DNA of 57,523 bases from Chloroflexota bacterium. GTDB taxonomy: Bacteria; Chloroflexota; Dehalococcoidia; Lucifugimonadales; Lucifugimonadaceae. The position numbers and the translations under genes were made by a program. The stretch covers positions 1 through 57,523 of the forward strand of contig JAJRZP010000072.1 of the NCBI GenBank assembly GCA_024275195.1. Reading direction: 5' to 3'. The notes beneath the pieces were generated by a model. It searched no databases. It was not told the DNA's origin and saw only the letters and a program-made list of their open reading frames with translations. Shown here one piece after another: positions 18,428 through 26,204 of this stretch. How positions within the stretch are numbered: position 1 is the stretch's first letter; each line of letters begins with the position of its first letter.

Positions 18428-19942
18428 ATGACAAGTCCAACCTCACCGGTTCGAGTCCGCTACGCGCCAAGTCCAACCGGTATCCCTCACATCGGCAATA
18501 TTCGTACGGCTCTTTTCTGCTGGGTACTCGCCAGACAGACGAATGGCCAGTTCATAGTCCGGATCGAAGACACGGATCGAAGTCGGTATGATGCTGATGC
18601 CGAAAAAGCGATATTCGAGTCACTGGACTGGCTCGGCCTGGATTGGGATGAAGGCCCCGGCAAAGGTGGCCCGCACAGCCCGTACGTCCAATCTGAGCGG
18701 CAAGAGACTTACGTTGCTGCCGCAATGCAACTTGTGGAGTCTGGTCATGCCTATTTTGACGACACCACACCGGAGCAGTTGCACGCCCTTCGGGAGCGCC
18801 AGCGCGCTGCCAAACAACCGCCGAGGTACGATGGCCGGGGCCGACACCGCAGCCCTCAAGAGATCGAGGAGTCTCGGCAGGCAGGATTGCCGATCACGGT
18901 TCGGTTGAAAGTCCCAGATCATGGCTCGGTCTCATTCATCGATGCAGTGCGTGGCAAGATCACGTTCGAACTGAGAGAACTTGATGACTTCGTGATTCTC
19001 AAATCCGATCAGATGCCGACATACCATCTGGCACACATCCTCGACGATCACGCGATGGGTGTGACTCACGTGATACGGGGAGACGAGTGGATATCCAGCA
19101 CACCTCGGCACCTTCTGATTCACCAGGCGCTTGGCATCGATCCACCCACGTACGTTCACGTGCCACTCATCCTCGGCAAGGATAAGGCAAAGCTCAGCAA
19201 GCGCCACGGTGCGACATCTGCACTTGAATACCGTGACCAGGGATTTCTCGCTGATGCCGTGTTCAATTTCATGTGCCTTCTCGGTTGGTCACCCGGTGAC
19301 GACACTGAAATCATGACACGCGAGCAGATTGTCGAACGGTTCAGCATCGACCGAATCAACGACTCCCCCGCGATATTCGACTCAGAGAAGTTGGAGTGGT
19401 TGAACGGCGTTTACATTCGCAATATGGACGAACAATCGCTCATGGCGCGGTTACTGCCTTTCATGGAACGTCCAGAGGCTGAGGGTGGACTTTCCGACAC
19501 TGTCGAACGGCCCATCGACCGCGACTATCTAATGCGGCTTCTACCCCTCGTCCATGAGCGTTTGAAGCTGTTGACCGAAGGCACGGAAACACTCGACTTC
19601 TTCTTTGCCGACAACGTCAGCCCTGCTGCCGAAGACTTGCCGGGTCGAAAGATGGATATGGAGATGACTGGGCGTGCGCTTGCTGCTGCTGCCGAGCTTT
19701 GCCGGGTCACCACCCCGTTCGAACCCGAGCAGCTCGAAGCTGAATATCGTGCGCTTGCTGAGAAGATCGAGATGAAGCCGGGCCAACTCTTCTCTCCAAT
19801 CCGTGTTGCCATAACTGGAAAGACGTTCGCTCCACCGTTGTTCGACACGATGGCAGCGATTGGTCAGGAGCGATGCGTGGCACGAATCGAAAACGCTCTC
19901 AAGATCCTGCGTTCGTCCACGGTGGCGCCCGCTGAGCAGTAG
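18428..19942 (+). CDS. gltX: Glutamate--tRNA ligase
   Basis: A 504-residue class I aminoacyl-tRNA synthetase charging tRNA(Glu), and possibly tRNA(Gln) for later amidation. The HIGH signature appears as PHIGNIRTA near residue 20, and the KMSKS signature as KLSKRHG near 254-260. The catalytic domain has ARIEDTDRSRYD and the helical anticodon-binding domain follows to the C-terminus. The ATG at 18428 is preceded by no clear Shine-Dalgarno site; instead a TAAAGT hexamer at 18415-18420 would place a transcription start almost on the ATG. It is followed by the rpsU promoter. Confidence 0.96.
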   Translation: MTSPTSPVRVRYAPSPTGIPHIGNIRTALFCWVLARQTNGQFIVRIEDTDRSRYDADAEKAIFESLDWLGLDWDEGPGKGGPHSPYVQSERQETYVAAAMQLVESGHAYFDDTTPEQLHALRERQRAAKQPPRYDGRGRHRSPQEIEESRQAGLPITVRLKVPDHGSVSFIDAVRGKITFELRELDDFVILKSDQMPTYHLAHILDDHAMGVTHVIRGDEWISSTPRHLLIHQALGIDPPTYVHVPLILGKDKAKLSKRHGATSALEYRDQGFLADAVFNFMCLLGWSPGDDTEIMTREQIVERFSIDRINDSPAIFDSEKLEWLNGVYIRNMDEQSLMARLLPFMERPEAEGGLSDTVERPIDRDYLMRLLPLVHERLKLLTEGTETLDFFFADNVSPAAEDLPGRKMDMEMTGRALAAAAELCRVTTPFEPEQLEAEYRALAEKIEMKPGQLFSPIRVAITGKTFAPPLFDTMAAIGQERCVARIENALKILRSSTVAPAEQ

Positions 19943-19960
19943 AACGAGATAATTTCCAGA

Positions 19961-19990
19961 TTGACCTTGCGTCAGGCTTCTACCTATACT
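19961..19990 (+). promoter_or_regulatory. Sigma70-type promoter for rpsU
   Basis: TTGACC (19961-19966) and TATACT (19985-19990) are separated by 18 bases, close to the sigma70 consensus. The transcription start would be near 19997, leaving about 77 bases of leader before the TTG start of rpsU. This is one of the best promoter matches in the window. Identified by sequence only. Confidence 0.65.
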
Positions 19991-20073
19991 GGAAGGTAGC
20001 GCATCTGCTTTTCAGATGAATAAATGACAGGTCACACCACTAATGTGACTCAAACTATGAATCAGGATCACCG

Positions 20074-20268
20074 TTGGTAGAACTACGAATCAACGAAGGC
20101 GAGAGCTTCGAAGGCTTTCTCCGACGCTTCACCAAGCGTGTACAGCAGGAATCGATCATTTCCGAGGCTCGACGACGACAGCACTTCGAGCCACCCAGCA
20201 TCACTCGCAAGAAGACTGCCGCTGCAAAACGACGGAAGAGCGTCAAAGCAACATTGAAGAATATGTAG
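20074..20268 (+). CDS. rpsU: 30S ribosomal protein S21
   Basis: A 64-residue basic protein of the small ribosomal subunit, involved in initiation. The sequence VELRINEGESFEGFLRRF near the start and the lysine/arginine-rich C-terminus with KKTAAAKRRKS are typical of S21. The start is TTG at 20074; the family's second residues line up with it and no ATG is available in frame. It stands alone as a single-gene unit between a good promoter (19961) and a strong terminator (20314). Confidence 0.93.
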   Translation: MVELRINEGESFEGFLRRFTKRVQQESIISEARRRQHFEPPSITRKKTAAAKRRKSVKATLKNM

Positions 20269-20313
20269 TCAACGATCGAGATTCCGCAACTGATCTCTGA
20301 CTTGACGTCATGA

Positions 20314-20351
20314 GCACCTCGGTAATTTATTCCGGGGTGTTTTTATTTTTT
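20314..20351 (+). terminator. Rho-independent terminator after rpsU
   Basis: A 9-bp stem GCACCTCGG / CCGGGGTGT (two G-T pairs) with a 9-base loop at 20323-20331 is followed directly by TTTTATTTTTT. It lies 46 bases after the rpsU stop and ends that transcript before purQ. Confidence 0.85.
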
Positions 20352-20433
20352 CGTGAGTTGCCATCGATGGTGTCACCACTGTCTTAATATTCACAACGGG
20401 TTAACGAAAAGACCTGTCTGCTTCGTGATTTTG

Positions 20434-20452
20434 TTGTCGGGAGAGGCGACAA
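20434..20452 (+). other. Small hairpin upstream of purQ
   Basis: TTGTCG (20434-20439) and CGACAA (20447-20452) form a 6-bp perfect stem whose 7-base loop is GGAGAGG, a purine stretch like a ribosome site. It lies about 60 bases before the purQ start in an otherwise featureless leader. No known riboswitch family was recognised. It may be chance. Confidence 0.25.
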
Positions 20453-20514
20453 TAAACGGGCCATTCGCGGAGCGAACTGTTTTCAGGAATTAGTCCCTTG
20501 AGGGAGCACCAAAA

Positions 20515-21216
20515 TTGAAGTTCGGGATTGTTGTCTTCCCCGGAACATGGAGTGATAAAGACACCCACCACGCAGTCAACGGTGTTCTGGGTCAAGATGC
20601 CGAATACATTTGGCACGGGGATGAAACGCTCGACGGGTACGATGCAATCGTTCTCCCCGGCGGGTTCTCCTACGGCGACTTCCTCCGATGTGGAGCGATC
20701 GCCAGATTCTCGCCGGTGATGGAGGCAGTTCGGGCTTTCGCCGACCGTGGTGGCCCGGTGGTTGGGATTTGCAACGGATTTCAGGTCCTGTGCGAATCTG
20801 GCCTTCTCCCCGGGGTTCTTATGCGCAACGACCATCTTGAGTTCCGGTGTATCTGGACTGATCTCAAGGTTGTCAACGCCTCGACGGTGTTCACCTCTGC
20901 AGCCACGGAAGGGCAGACACTAAGAATCCCGATGTCGCACGGTGAGGGAAATTTCCAGGCGGATGCTGCGACAATCGAACGACTCGAAGGCAATGGGCAG
21001 GTAGTGTTTCGCTACGCCGACGGCGCTGGAAACGTGACTCCCGAGATCAATCCCAATGGCTCAATCAACAACATCGCCGGCATCGTCAATGAGCGTGGCA
21101 ATGTGATGGGAATGATGCCTCACCCGGAGAAAGCCTGTGAAACGCTGATCGGTGGTGACGATGGAAACGTTATTTTTAATTCGATGATCGACAACATCGT
21201 CGCTTCAATGGCGTAG
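20515..21216 (+). CDS. purQ: Phosphoribosylformylglycinamidine synthase, glutaminase subunit
   Basis: A 233-residue class I glutamine amidotransferase that supplies ammonia to PurL in the fourth step of purine synthesis. The N-terminus KFGIVVFPGTWSDKDTHHAV, the glycine-rich GGFSYGDFLRCGAIA and the nucleophilic cysteine in GICNGFQVLCESGLLPG are classic. The catalytic His/Glu pair lies in MPHPEKACE. The start is TTG at 20515 with GAGGGA about 9 bases before it. purL follows after 52 bases. The small third subunit PurS, usually encoded just upstream, is absent here. Confidence 0.96.
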   Translation: MKFGIVVFPGTWSDKDTHHAVNGVLGQDAEYIWHGDETLDGYDAIVLPGGFSYGDFLRCGAIARFSPVMEAVRAFADRGGPVVGICNGFQVLCESGLLPGVLMRNDHLEFRCIWTDLKVVNASTVFTSAATEGQTLRIPMSHGEGNFQADAATIERLEGNGQVVFRYADGAGNVTPEINPNGSINNIAGIVNERGNVMGMMPHPEKACETLIGGDDGNVIFNSMIDNIVASMA

Positions 21217-21268
21217 CTGAAGCCCTGTAATTTTAGCCATTCCTCAGAAAACGGAACGAATAATCTCC

Positions 21269-23479
21269 ATGACGGTCAGCCAGGAAACACTTGATGAAAT
21301 CGCACTGAGTCGCTCGGAATACGAGGCGATTGTGGATCGACTCGGTCGAGAGCCAGAGCCGTTGGAGCTTGGCCTGTTTGGTGCGCTCTGGTCCGAACAT
21401 TGCGGTTACAAGCACACTAAGGCCCTGCTACGTACGCTGCCCTCCTCTTCTGATCGACTGTTGGTGGCTCCCGGTGCTGAAAACGCCGGTGTGATCGACC
21501 TGGGTGACGGGCTTGCTGTCGCATTCAAAATCGAATCGCACAATCACCCATCGGCGGTCGAACCGTTCGAGGGTGCCGCAACGGGTGTCGGTGGCATCGT
21601 TCGCGACATTTTCGCGATGGGTGCTCGACCAATCGCCCTTCTCAATTCGCTCCGGTTCGGCAAGCCAGACGATGCCAGAACCCGCTACCTGCTGAACGGG
21701 GTCATTGGCGGTATCTCTTCGTACGGCAATTGCATCGGCATTCCCGACGTTGGCGGTGAAATATTCTTCTCCGATACGTACAAGGGCAATCCGCTGGTAA
21801 ATGCCATGTGTGTTGGGTTGATCGAAAATGGCAAGATGGCGAGTGCATCTGCAAAAGAACCCGGAGACCTGCTACTGCTTGTCGGTGCCGATACCGGCCG
21901 GGATGGCATCCATGGTGCATCGGGACTCGCTTCACGTGCATTCGAGGAACAGGCCGAGCTGCGATCTGCGGTTCAGGTTGGAAATCCGTTCCTTGAAAAG
22001 ATCCTGATCGAGGCCTGCATTGAATCGCTAGACCTACCCGGGGTCGTCGGTTTACAGGATTGCGGAGCTGCCGGAATCACTTCCGCTGCGATCGAGATGG
22101 CAGAACGCTCGGGCATGGGGCTGAAGCTACTGATCGACAAGGTACCAAGACGTGAAGAAGGCATGACCCCGTATGAAGTCATGCTTTCGGAATCTCAAGA
22201 ACGGATGCTTCTTGCCGTGACTCCGGGCAAAGAAGGGCCTGTGTTCGACCTGTTCGAAAAATGGGATCTCGATGCCACGATAATCGGCGAGTTCGAACTG
22301 GGTGAGAATGTCCGCATCTACGACAATGGCGAGCAAGTCAGTTCAACACCTGTCGTTACGCTAACCGATGCCCCTGAGTACAAGTTCACCGGTGTTAAGC
22401 CTCAGTGGCTAACAGACCTCCAGAACGTCGATCTTGGAACGGTTCCGGTTCCCACCGAGTCGCCATCGGAAGTTCTATTGAAAATGCTGGCTGCGCCCAA
22501 TATCGCCTCCCGCTTTCCGATCTACCGACAGTATGACTACCACGTGCAGACGAATACGGTGATCGAGCCCGGCGGCGATGCCGCCGTCCTTCGCCTCAAA
22601 GGTTCAAAACGTGGGATCGCAGTTTCTACGGACTGCAATGGACGAATCTGCTATCTCGACCCAGAGGTCGGCACAGCCATCGCAGTTGCTGAGGCATGTC
22701 GCAACCTCTCGGTGACCGGTGCTGAACCTGTGGCGCTAACTGATGGTCTCAACTTTGGAAATCCTGAGACTCCGGACGTCCAGTTTCAACTGACTGAGTC
22801 GATTGCGGGAATGGGCCGTGCCGCCGAGGCGTTCGGTATCCCAATAGTCAGCGGAAACGCGAGCTTGTACAACCAGTCGGCAGGTACTGATATTTTCCCA
22901 ACACCCATAATCGGCTCACTCGGTTTGCTCGAAGACGTTGAGAAGCATTCGACCGTTGGCTTCAAGTCGGTAGGCGATTTGATCGTACTCCTCGGTACTG
23001 CTACAACATGGGACTGTGTCGAGGGACTCGCCGGAAGCGAGTATCTCGAATTGATACACGACCAGATCGCCGGGCAACCTGCTATTGATCTCGACCTCGA
23101 GGTTCGTACTCAGGCAGTTTGCCGAGAGGCGATCGCCAGAGATATGGTCGCTTCCGGACATGATGTTTCTGATGGCGGTGCGGCCGTTGCAATTGCCGAG
23201 AGTGCGATAATCGGTGGAATCGGCGTCGCTATTACCGAAGAGCCCGGCGACCGCTGGGATGCTGCCATGTTCGGCGAGTCGCAATCTCGCATACTCTTGA
23301 GCATCTCGCCTGAACATCTGGACGAGTTGAAGGAACTGACTAAAGCGAAAGATGTACCGATAGTCGTTATCGGGACGGTTGGGGGTGACTCGCTAGTCTT
23401 CGGAAACTCAATCTCTGTACCTCTTGTAGATGCCGATGATGCCTGGAAAAACGGTTTCAGCCGCGCAATTTCCGACTGA
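21269..23479 (+). CDS. purL: Phosphoribosylformylglycinamidine synthase, synthetase subunit
   Basis: A 736-residue ATP-dependent enzyme converting FGAR to FGAM. The length marks the short PurL type that works with separate PurQ and PurS. Conserved boxes include LWSEHCGYKHTK near residue 40, FKIESHNHPSAVEPFEGAATG near 90, and the second-half repeat DGLNFGNPE with SGNASLYNQS. The ATG at 21269 follows purQ by 52 bases in the same operon. The C-terminal domain ends at 23479; a HAD hydrolase gene begins 6 bases later. Confidence 0.96.
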   Translation: MTVSQETLDEIALSRSEYEAIVDRLGREPEPLELGLFGALWSEHCGYKHTKALLRTLPSSSDRLLVAPGAENAGVIDLGDGLAVAFKIESHNHPSAVEPFEGAATGVGGIVRDIFAMGARPIALLNSLRFGKPDDARTRYLLNGVIGGISSYGNCIGIPDVGGEIFFSDTYKGNPLVNAMCVGLIENGKMASASAKEPGDLLLLVGADTGRDGIHGASGLASRAFEEQAELRSAVQVGNPFLEKILIEACIESLDLPGVVGLQDCGAAGITSAAIEMAERSGMGLKLLIDKVPRREEGMTPYEVMLSESQERMLLAVTPGKEGPVFDLFEKWDLDATIIGEFELGENVRIYDNGEQVSSTPVVTLTDAPEYKFTGVKPQWLTDLQNVDLGTVPVPTESPSEVLLKMLAAPNIASRFPIYRQYDYHVQTNTVIEPGGDAAVLRLKGSKRGIAVSTDCNGRICYLDPEVGTAIAVAEACRNLSVTGAEPVALTDGLNFGNPETPDVQFQLTESIAGMGRAAEAFGIPIVSGNASLYNQSAGTDIFPTPIIGSLGLLEDVEKHSTVGFKSVGDLIVLLGTATTWDCVEGLAGSEYLELIHDQIAGQPAIDLDLEVRTQAVCREAIARDMVASGHDVSDGGAAVAIAESAIIGGIGVAITEEPGDRWDAAMFGESQSRILLSISPEHLDELKELTKAKDVPIVVIGTVGGDSLVFGNSISVPLVDADDAWKNGFSRAISD

Positions 23480-23485
23480 ACTCTG

Positions 23486-24067
23486 GTGCTACCAACAAGA
23501 ACCGAAATTTCTTATCTGATCGATCAGTACGATGCGTTGTTCCTGGATTCGTACGGCGTTCTTGTTGACGGGGTCAACCCGCTTTCTGGTGCCATCGAAC
23601 TTATCGACAGGATGAACGAAGAAGGCGTGAGCTACTTTGTTGTTACCAACGACGCCTCTGTGTCGCTCGAATCTCGAGTCAGAACACTCGCGTCGCAGGG
23701 TCTTCAAATCGATGTCGATCGCATCATAAACTCTGGTTCGTTGCTGCCGGGGTACTTCAGCGCACACGATCTGCAGGGCAGTCCGACACTCGTACTCGGC
23801 ACACAGGACTCAAAGGATTACGCAGAAGCAGCGGGCGGGCGTTTAGTAGATTTCGATGATGATTCCGAGCCCGATGTTGTGGTGGTCAGTCACAGTGGCC
23901 CTCACGATTGGGAACAGACCCTGAAAATACTGCTGGAGCTACTCAGCCGTAGATTCCAGCACAACGATCCTATCCATTTAGTTCTGCCGAATCCTGATTT
24001 TATCTACCCGAACGGTCCTGCGAGGTTCGGATTCGGAGCTGCGGCGTTTGTGAATTTGCTGGAGTAG
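23486..24067 (+). CDS. HAD class IIA hydrolase, N-terminal part (ends at an in-frame TAG)
   Basis: 193 residues of a NagD-like HAD phosphatase. Motif I is FLDSYGVLVDG (DxYG form, as in the TIGR01459 type), motif II is VVTNDAS, and the cap domain follows. The frame stops at TAG (24065-24067) inside the conserved region after FGFGAAAFVNLLE, and continues in the same frame for another 90 residues that hold the rest of the catalytic core. So this is one gene interrupted by a nonsense codon, not two genes. As a separate protein it would lack motifs III and IV and be inactive. GTG start at 23486, 6 bases after purL. A CAG to TAG change would explain it, as would a sequencing error. Confidence 0.75.
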   Translation: MLPTRTEISYLIDQYDALFLDSYGVLVDGVNPLSGAIELIDRMNEEGVSYFVVTNDASVSLESRVRTLASQGLQIDVDRIINSGSLLPGYFSAHDLQGSPTLVLGTQDSKDYAEAAGGRLVDFDDDSEPDVVVVSHSGPHDWEQTLKILLELLSRRFQHNDPIHLVLPNPDFIYPNGPARFGFGAAAFVNLLE

Positions 24068-24070
24068 GCG

Positions 24071-24343
24071 TTGGAACGACTTCATGGATCGCACGAGGCT
24101 CTCATCGCGGCAAAGTTGGGCAAGCCGTACTCACCAATTTTCGCCGCGGCAGTGCAACGGGCCGGCACTGAAAATGTGATTATGATCGGCGATCAACTTG
24201 AGACCGATATTCTGGGTGCCAACAATGAAAGCATCGATTCTGCTGTTGTGACGACTGGAATCAATCGACGATCAAGCCCTGAACAGTTCGAAGATGTCGC
24301 AGATGAACTGTCTCCACGGTATATCCTTGCTTCACTGGTATAA
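24071..24343 (+). pseudogene. HAD class IIA hydrolase, C-terminal part beyond in-frame TAG
   Basis: 90 codons in the same frame as the upstream part, separated only by TAG GCG. It holds the HAD motif III lysine in KLGKPYSPIF and motif IV IGDQLETDILGA, so it is the missing half of the same phosphatase. A TTG at 24071 could start translation, but no ribosome site is visible and the fragment would lack the nucleophile. The strong terminator at 24374 shows that the transcription unit still covers this part. Confidence 0.75.
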
Positions 24344-24373
24344 AATCAAAAGATAGTTCAGTAGTAAATCCTC

Positions 24374-24404
24374 ACGCGAGTGCCCCGGCGCTCGCGTTTG
24401 TGTG
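24374..24404 (+). terminator. Rho-independent terminator after the HAD gene
   Basis: A perfect stem with one T-G pair, ACGCGAGTGC (24374-24383) with GCGCTCGCGT (24388-24397), has a 4-base loop CCCG and a short T-rich tail TTTGTGTG. It lies 31 bases after the end of the split HAD gene and would end the purQ-purL-HAD transcript. The T tail is modest. Confidence 0.65.
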
Positions 24405-24426
24405 TCGTTCCAAACTCGTTACAAAG

Positions 24427-24789
24427 ATGCCAACTTACGTTTACAAGTGTGCCGAAAACGGCCACATTTTCGAGATAGTTCAAAAGTTCAGCGATGAACC
24501 GGGGGCGAACTGCCCGACATGCGACAGCGAATCGAAGCGTCAGATCTCAGCGCCGACGGTTATCTACAAGGGCTCGGGCTTCTACACCACCGACTATGGA
24601 TCCGGTTCGAGTCCCAACAGCAAGCCTTCGAACGGCGGTTCTTCGAGCAACAAGGACAACTCGACGGGAGATTCCGATTCGTCGAGCTCCTCGACTTCGG
24701 ATTCGAAAAAGTCCGATACCAGTAGCAGTGACTCTCATTCGCATGGCGGTGCGAGTCATTCGCACGGCGCTGGCAGCCACACCCACTGA
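24427..24789 (+). CDS. FmdB-family zinc-ribbon protein with Ser- and His-rich tail
   Basis: 120 residues from the ATG at 24427 (MPTYVYKC, the family's usual beginning); the frame is open 27 bases further up but that start is less likely. FmdB proteins are small putative regulators with a CxxC...CxxC zinc ribbon. Here the first pair is C-A-E-N, so the second cysteine is replaced by asparagine, while CPTC is intact. Residues about 60-100 are almost all serine, aspartate, lysine and asparagine, and the last 20 contain many histidines (HSHGGASHSHG, HTH), which suggests metal binding. It lies between a terminator and dtd. Function not established. Confidence 0.82.
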   Translation: MPTYVYKCAENGHIFEIVQKFSDEPGANCPTCDSESKRQISAPTVIYKGSGFYTTDYGSGSSPNSKPSNGGSSSNKDNSTGDSDSSSSSTSDSKKSDTSSSDSHSHGGASHSHGAGSHTH

Positions 24790-24803
24790 AGCTCCAGACG
24801 TAA

Positions 24804-25304
24804 ATGCGCTCTGTAATACAACGAGTTAACCGGGCTTCGGTAAGCGTCTCAGGCAAGACGACTGGTTCGATTGGCCGCGGTCTGTGTCTGTTGGTCGGGA
24901 TCACCCACTCCGACACAGAAGACGACCTAATGTACATTGTCGACAAGACGCTGAACTTGCGAATTTTCCCCGACGAGTCTGGAGACTCAGGTTTCGACCA
25001 GTCGGTCGTCGACGTGGGTGGCGGGTTACTGCTGGTCAGTCAGTTCACTTTGTATGCAACCACTCGAAAGGGTCGAAGGCCCGGGTTCGTCGATGCCGCT
25101 CGACCAGAACAAGCCGAGCCAATATTCGATCAACTGGTCGACTCATTCCGACTGAATAGCGGACTGCGTGTCGAGACCGGAGTGTTCGGTGCATCAATGA
25201 GTGTCGAGATCGAGAACGCCGGACCGGTCACGATCGTTCTTGACTCTGCCGATAGGAACACTCCACGGCGGGGTAAACCGCCTACTGCGACAACCACAGA
25301 CTAG
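24804..25304 (+). CDS. dtd: D-aminoacyl-tRNA deacylase
   Basis: A 166-residue enzyme that removes D-amino acids (and glycine from tRNA(Ala)) wrongly attached to tRNA. It begins MRSVIQRVNRASVSV as in other Dtd proteins; the active-site box SQFTLYA is near residue 78, and the Gly-cisPro loop GPVTI near 141. It has about 15 extra residues at the C-terminus (NTPRRGKPPTATTTD). The ATG at 24804 is 14 bases after the zinc-ribbon gene. Its stop codon overlaps the stop of nadC on the other strand in a shared CTAG. Confidence 0.95.
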   Translation: MRSVIQRVNRASVSVSGKTTGSIGRGLCLLVGITHSDTEDDLMYIVDKTLNLRIFPDESGDSGFDQSVVDVGGGLLLVSQFTLYATTRKGRRPGFVDAARPEQAEPIFDQLVDSFRLNSGLRVETGVFGASMSVEIENAGPVTIVLDSADRNTPRRGKPPTATTTD

Positions 25305-26161
25305 GCGTTCCTGGTCTCGTACTCCAGTGAGATGTCGAGCGCCTGAGGTGAATGGGTAAGCGCGCCGATCGAGATAATATCCACACCGCTGCGGGCGATG
25401 GCAGCCACATTGTCGAGTGTAATCCCGCCGGACGCTTCTACGATGCAGTTTGCGGCTATCTGATCGACAGCCGTTCGCATATCCTCTGGTGACATATTGT
25501 CGAGCATTACGATGTCAGCCCCTGCGGCCGACGCTGCAAGAGCCGCCTCGATCGATTCGACCTCAACTTCGATCTTCACAGTATGCGGCGCTCGTGCCCG
25601 AGCGCGCTTGATCGCCTGCCCAAGGCTCACGCCTTCACCTGCAAGTGCGGCGAGATGATTGTCCTTGATTAGAACACCGTCAGTCAGGTTCATTCGATGA
25701 TTGCGACCACCACCGATTGAAACAGCATATTTGTCGAGCAGGCGAAGCCCAGGGACCGTTTTTCGTGTGTCGACGATCGACGCTGTGGTGCCATCTATCG
25801 CTTTCACGTATTGATCGGTGAGTGTCGCAATACCGCTCATGCGTTGCAGAAAGTTGAGGGCGGTTCGCTCGGCTGTGAGGATCGACGTCATCGCCCCCGA
25901 GATCGTGGCAATCGCCTCGCCGCCCTCGACTCTATCGCCATCCAGTAATTTTTTCGCGAATACAAGGTCAGGGTTTATTCGCTGAAAAACGGCACTGGCG
26001 ACATCAAGCCCTGCAAGTATTCCCGGCTCCTGTGGAACCAACGACGCACGGGCTTGAAGGTGGGGTGGGATGAGTGCGGAGGTAGTGACATCAGCACTTA
26101 CTGAATCTTCGTCCAGCTCACGGCCAATGTACGCATCGAGTTCACGTGGAGTAAGAAGCAT
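25301..26161 (-). CDS. nadC: Nicotinate-nucleotide pyrophosphorylase (quinolinate phosphoribosyltransferase)
   Basis: 286 residues from the ATG at 26161 (MLLTPRELDAYIGREL). The frame stays open upstream to 26356 but that part has no family likeness and overlaps nadA, so the shorter start is chosen. The enzyme makes nicotinate mononucleotide from quinolinate and PRPP. Visible boxes are DVTTSALIP, RTALNFLQRMSGIAT, the substrate lysine/arginine region DTRKTVPGLRLLDKYAV with GGGRNHRMNLTDGVLIKDNH, and VEVES. It follows nadA by 43 bases on the same strand. Its stop overlaps that of dtd. Confidence 0.95.
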   Translation of the reverse strand: MLLTPRELDAYIGRELDEDSVSADVTTSALIPPHLQARASLVPQEPGILAGLDVASAVFQRINPDLVFAKKLLDGDRVEGGEAIATISGAMTSILTAERTALNFLQRMSGIATLTDQYVKAIDGTTASIVDTRKTVPGLRLLDKYAVSIGGGRNHRMNLTDGVLIKDNHLAALAGEGVSLGQAIKRARARAPHTVKIEVEVESIEAALAASAAGADIVMLDNMSPEDMRTAVDQIAANCIVEASGGITLDNVAAIARSGVDIISIGALTHSPQALDISLEYETRNA

Positions 26162-26204
26162 GCTATATATCCGAAACCTGATTGCGGGATCTTGGAAACA
26201 CAGC

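Noticed and set aside
24065-24067. The TAG in the HAD gene as recoded pyrrolysine or another suppressed codon
   Set aside because: No Pyl genes are seen, the family has no special residue at this place, and one base change explains it. Treated as nonsense or error.
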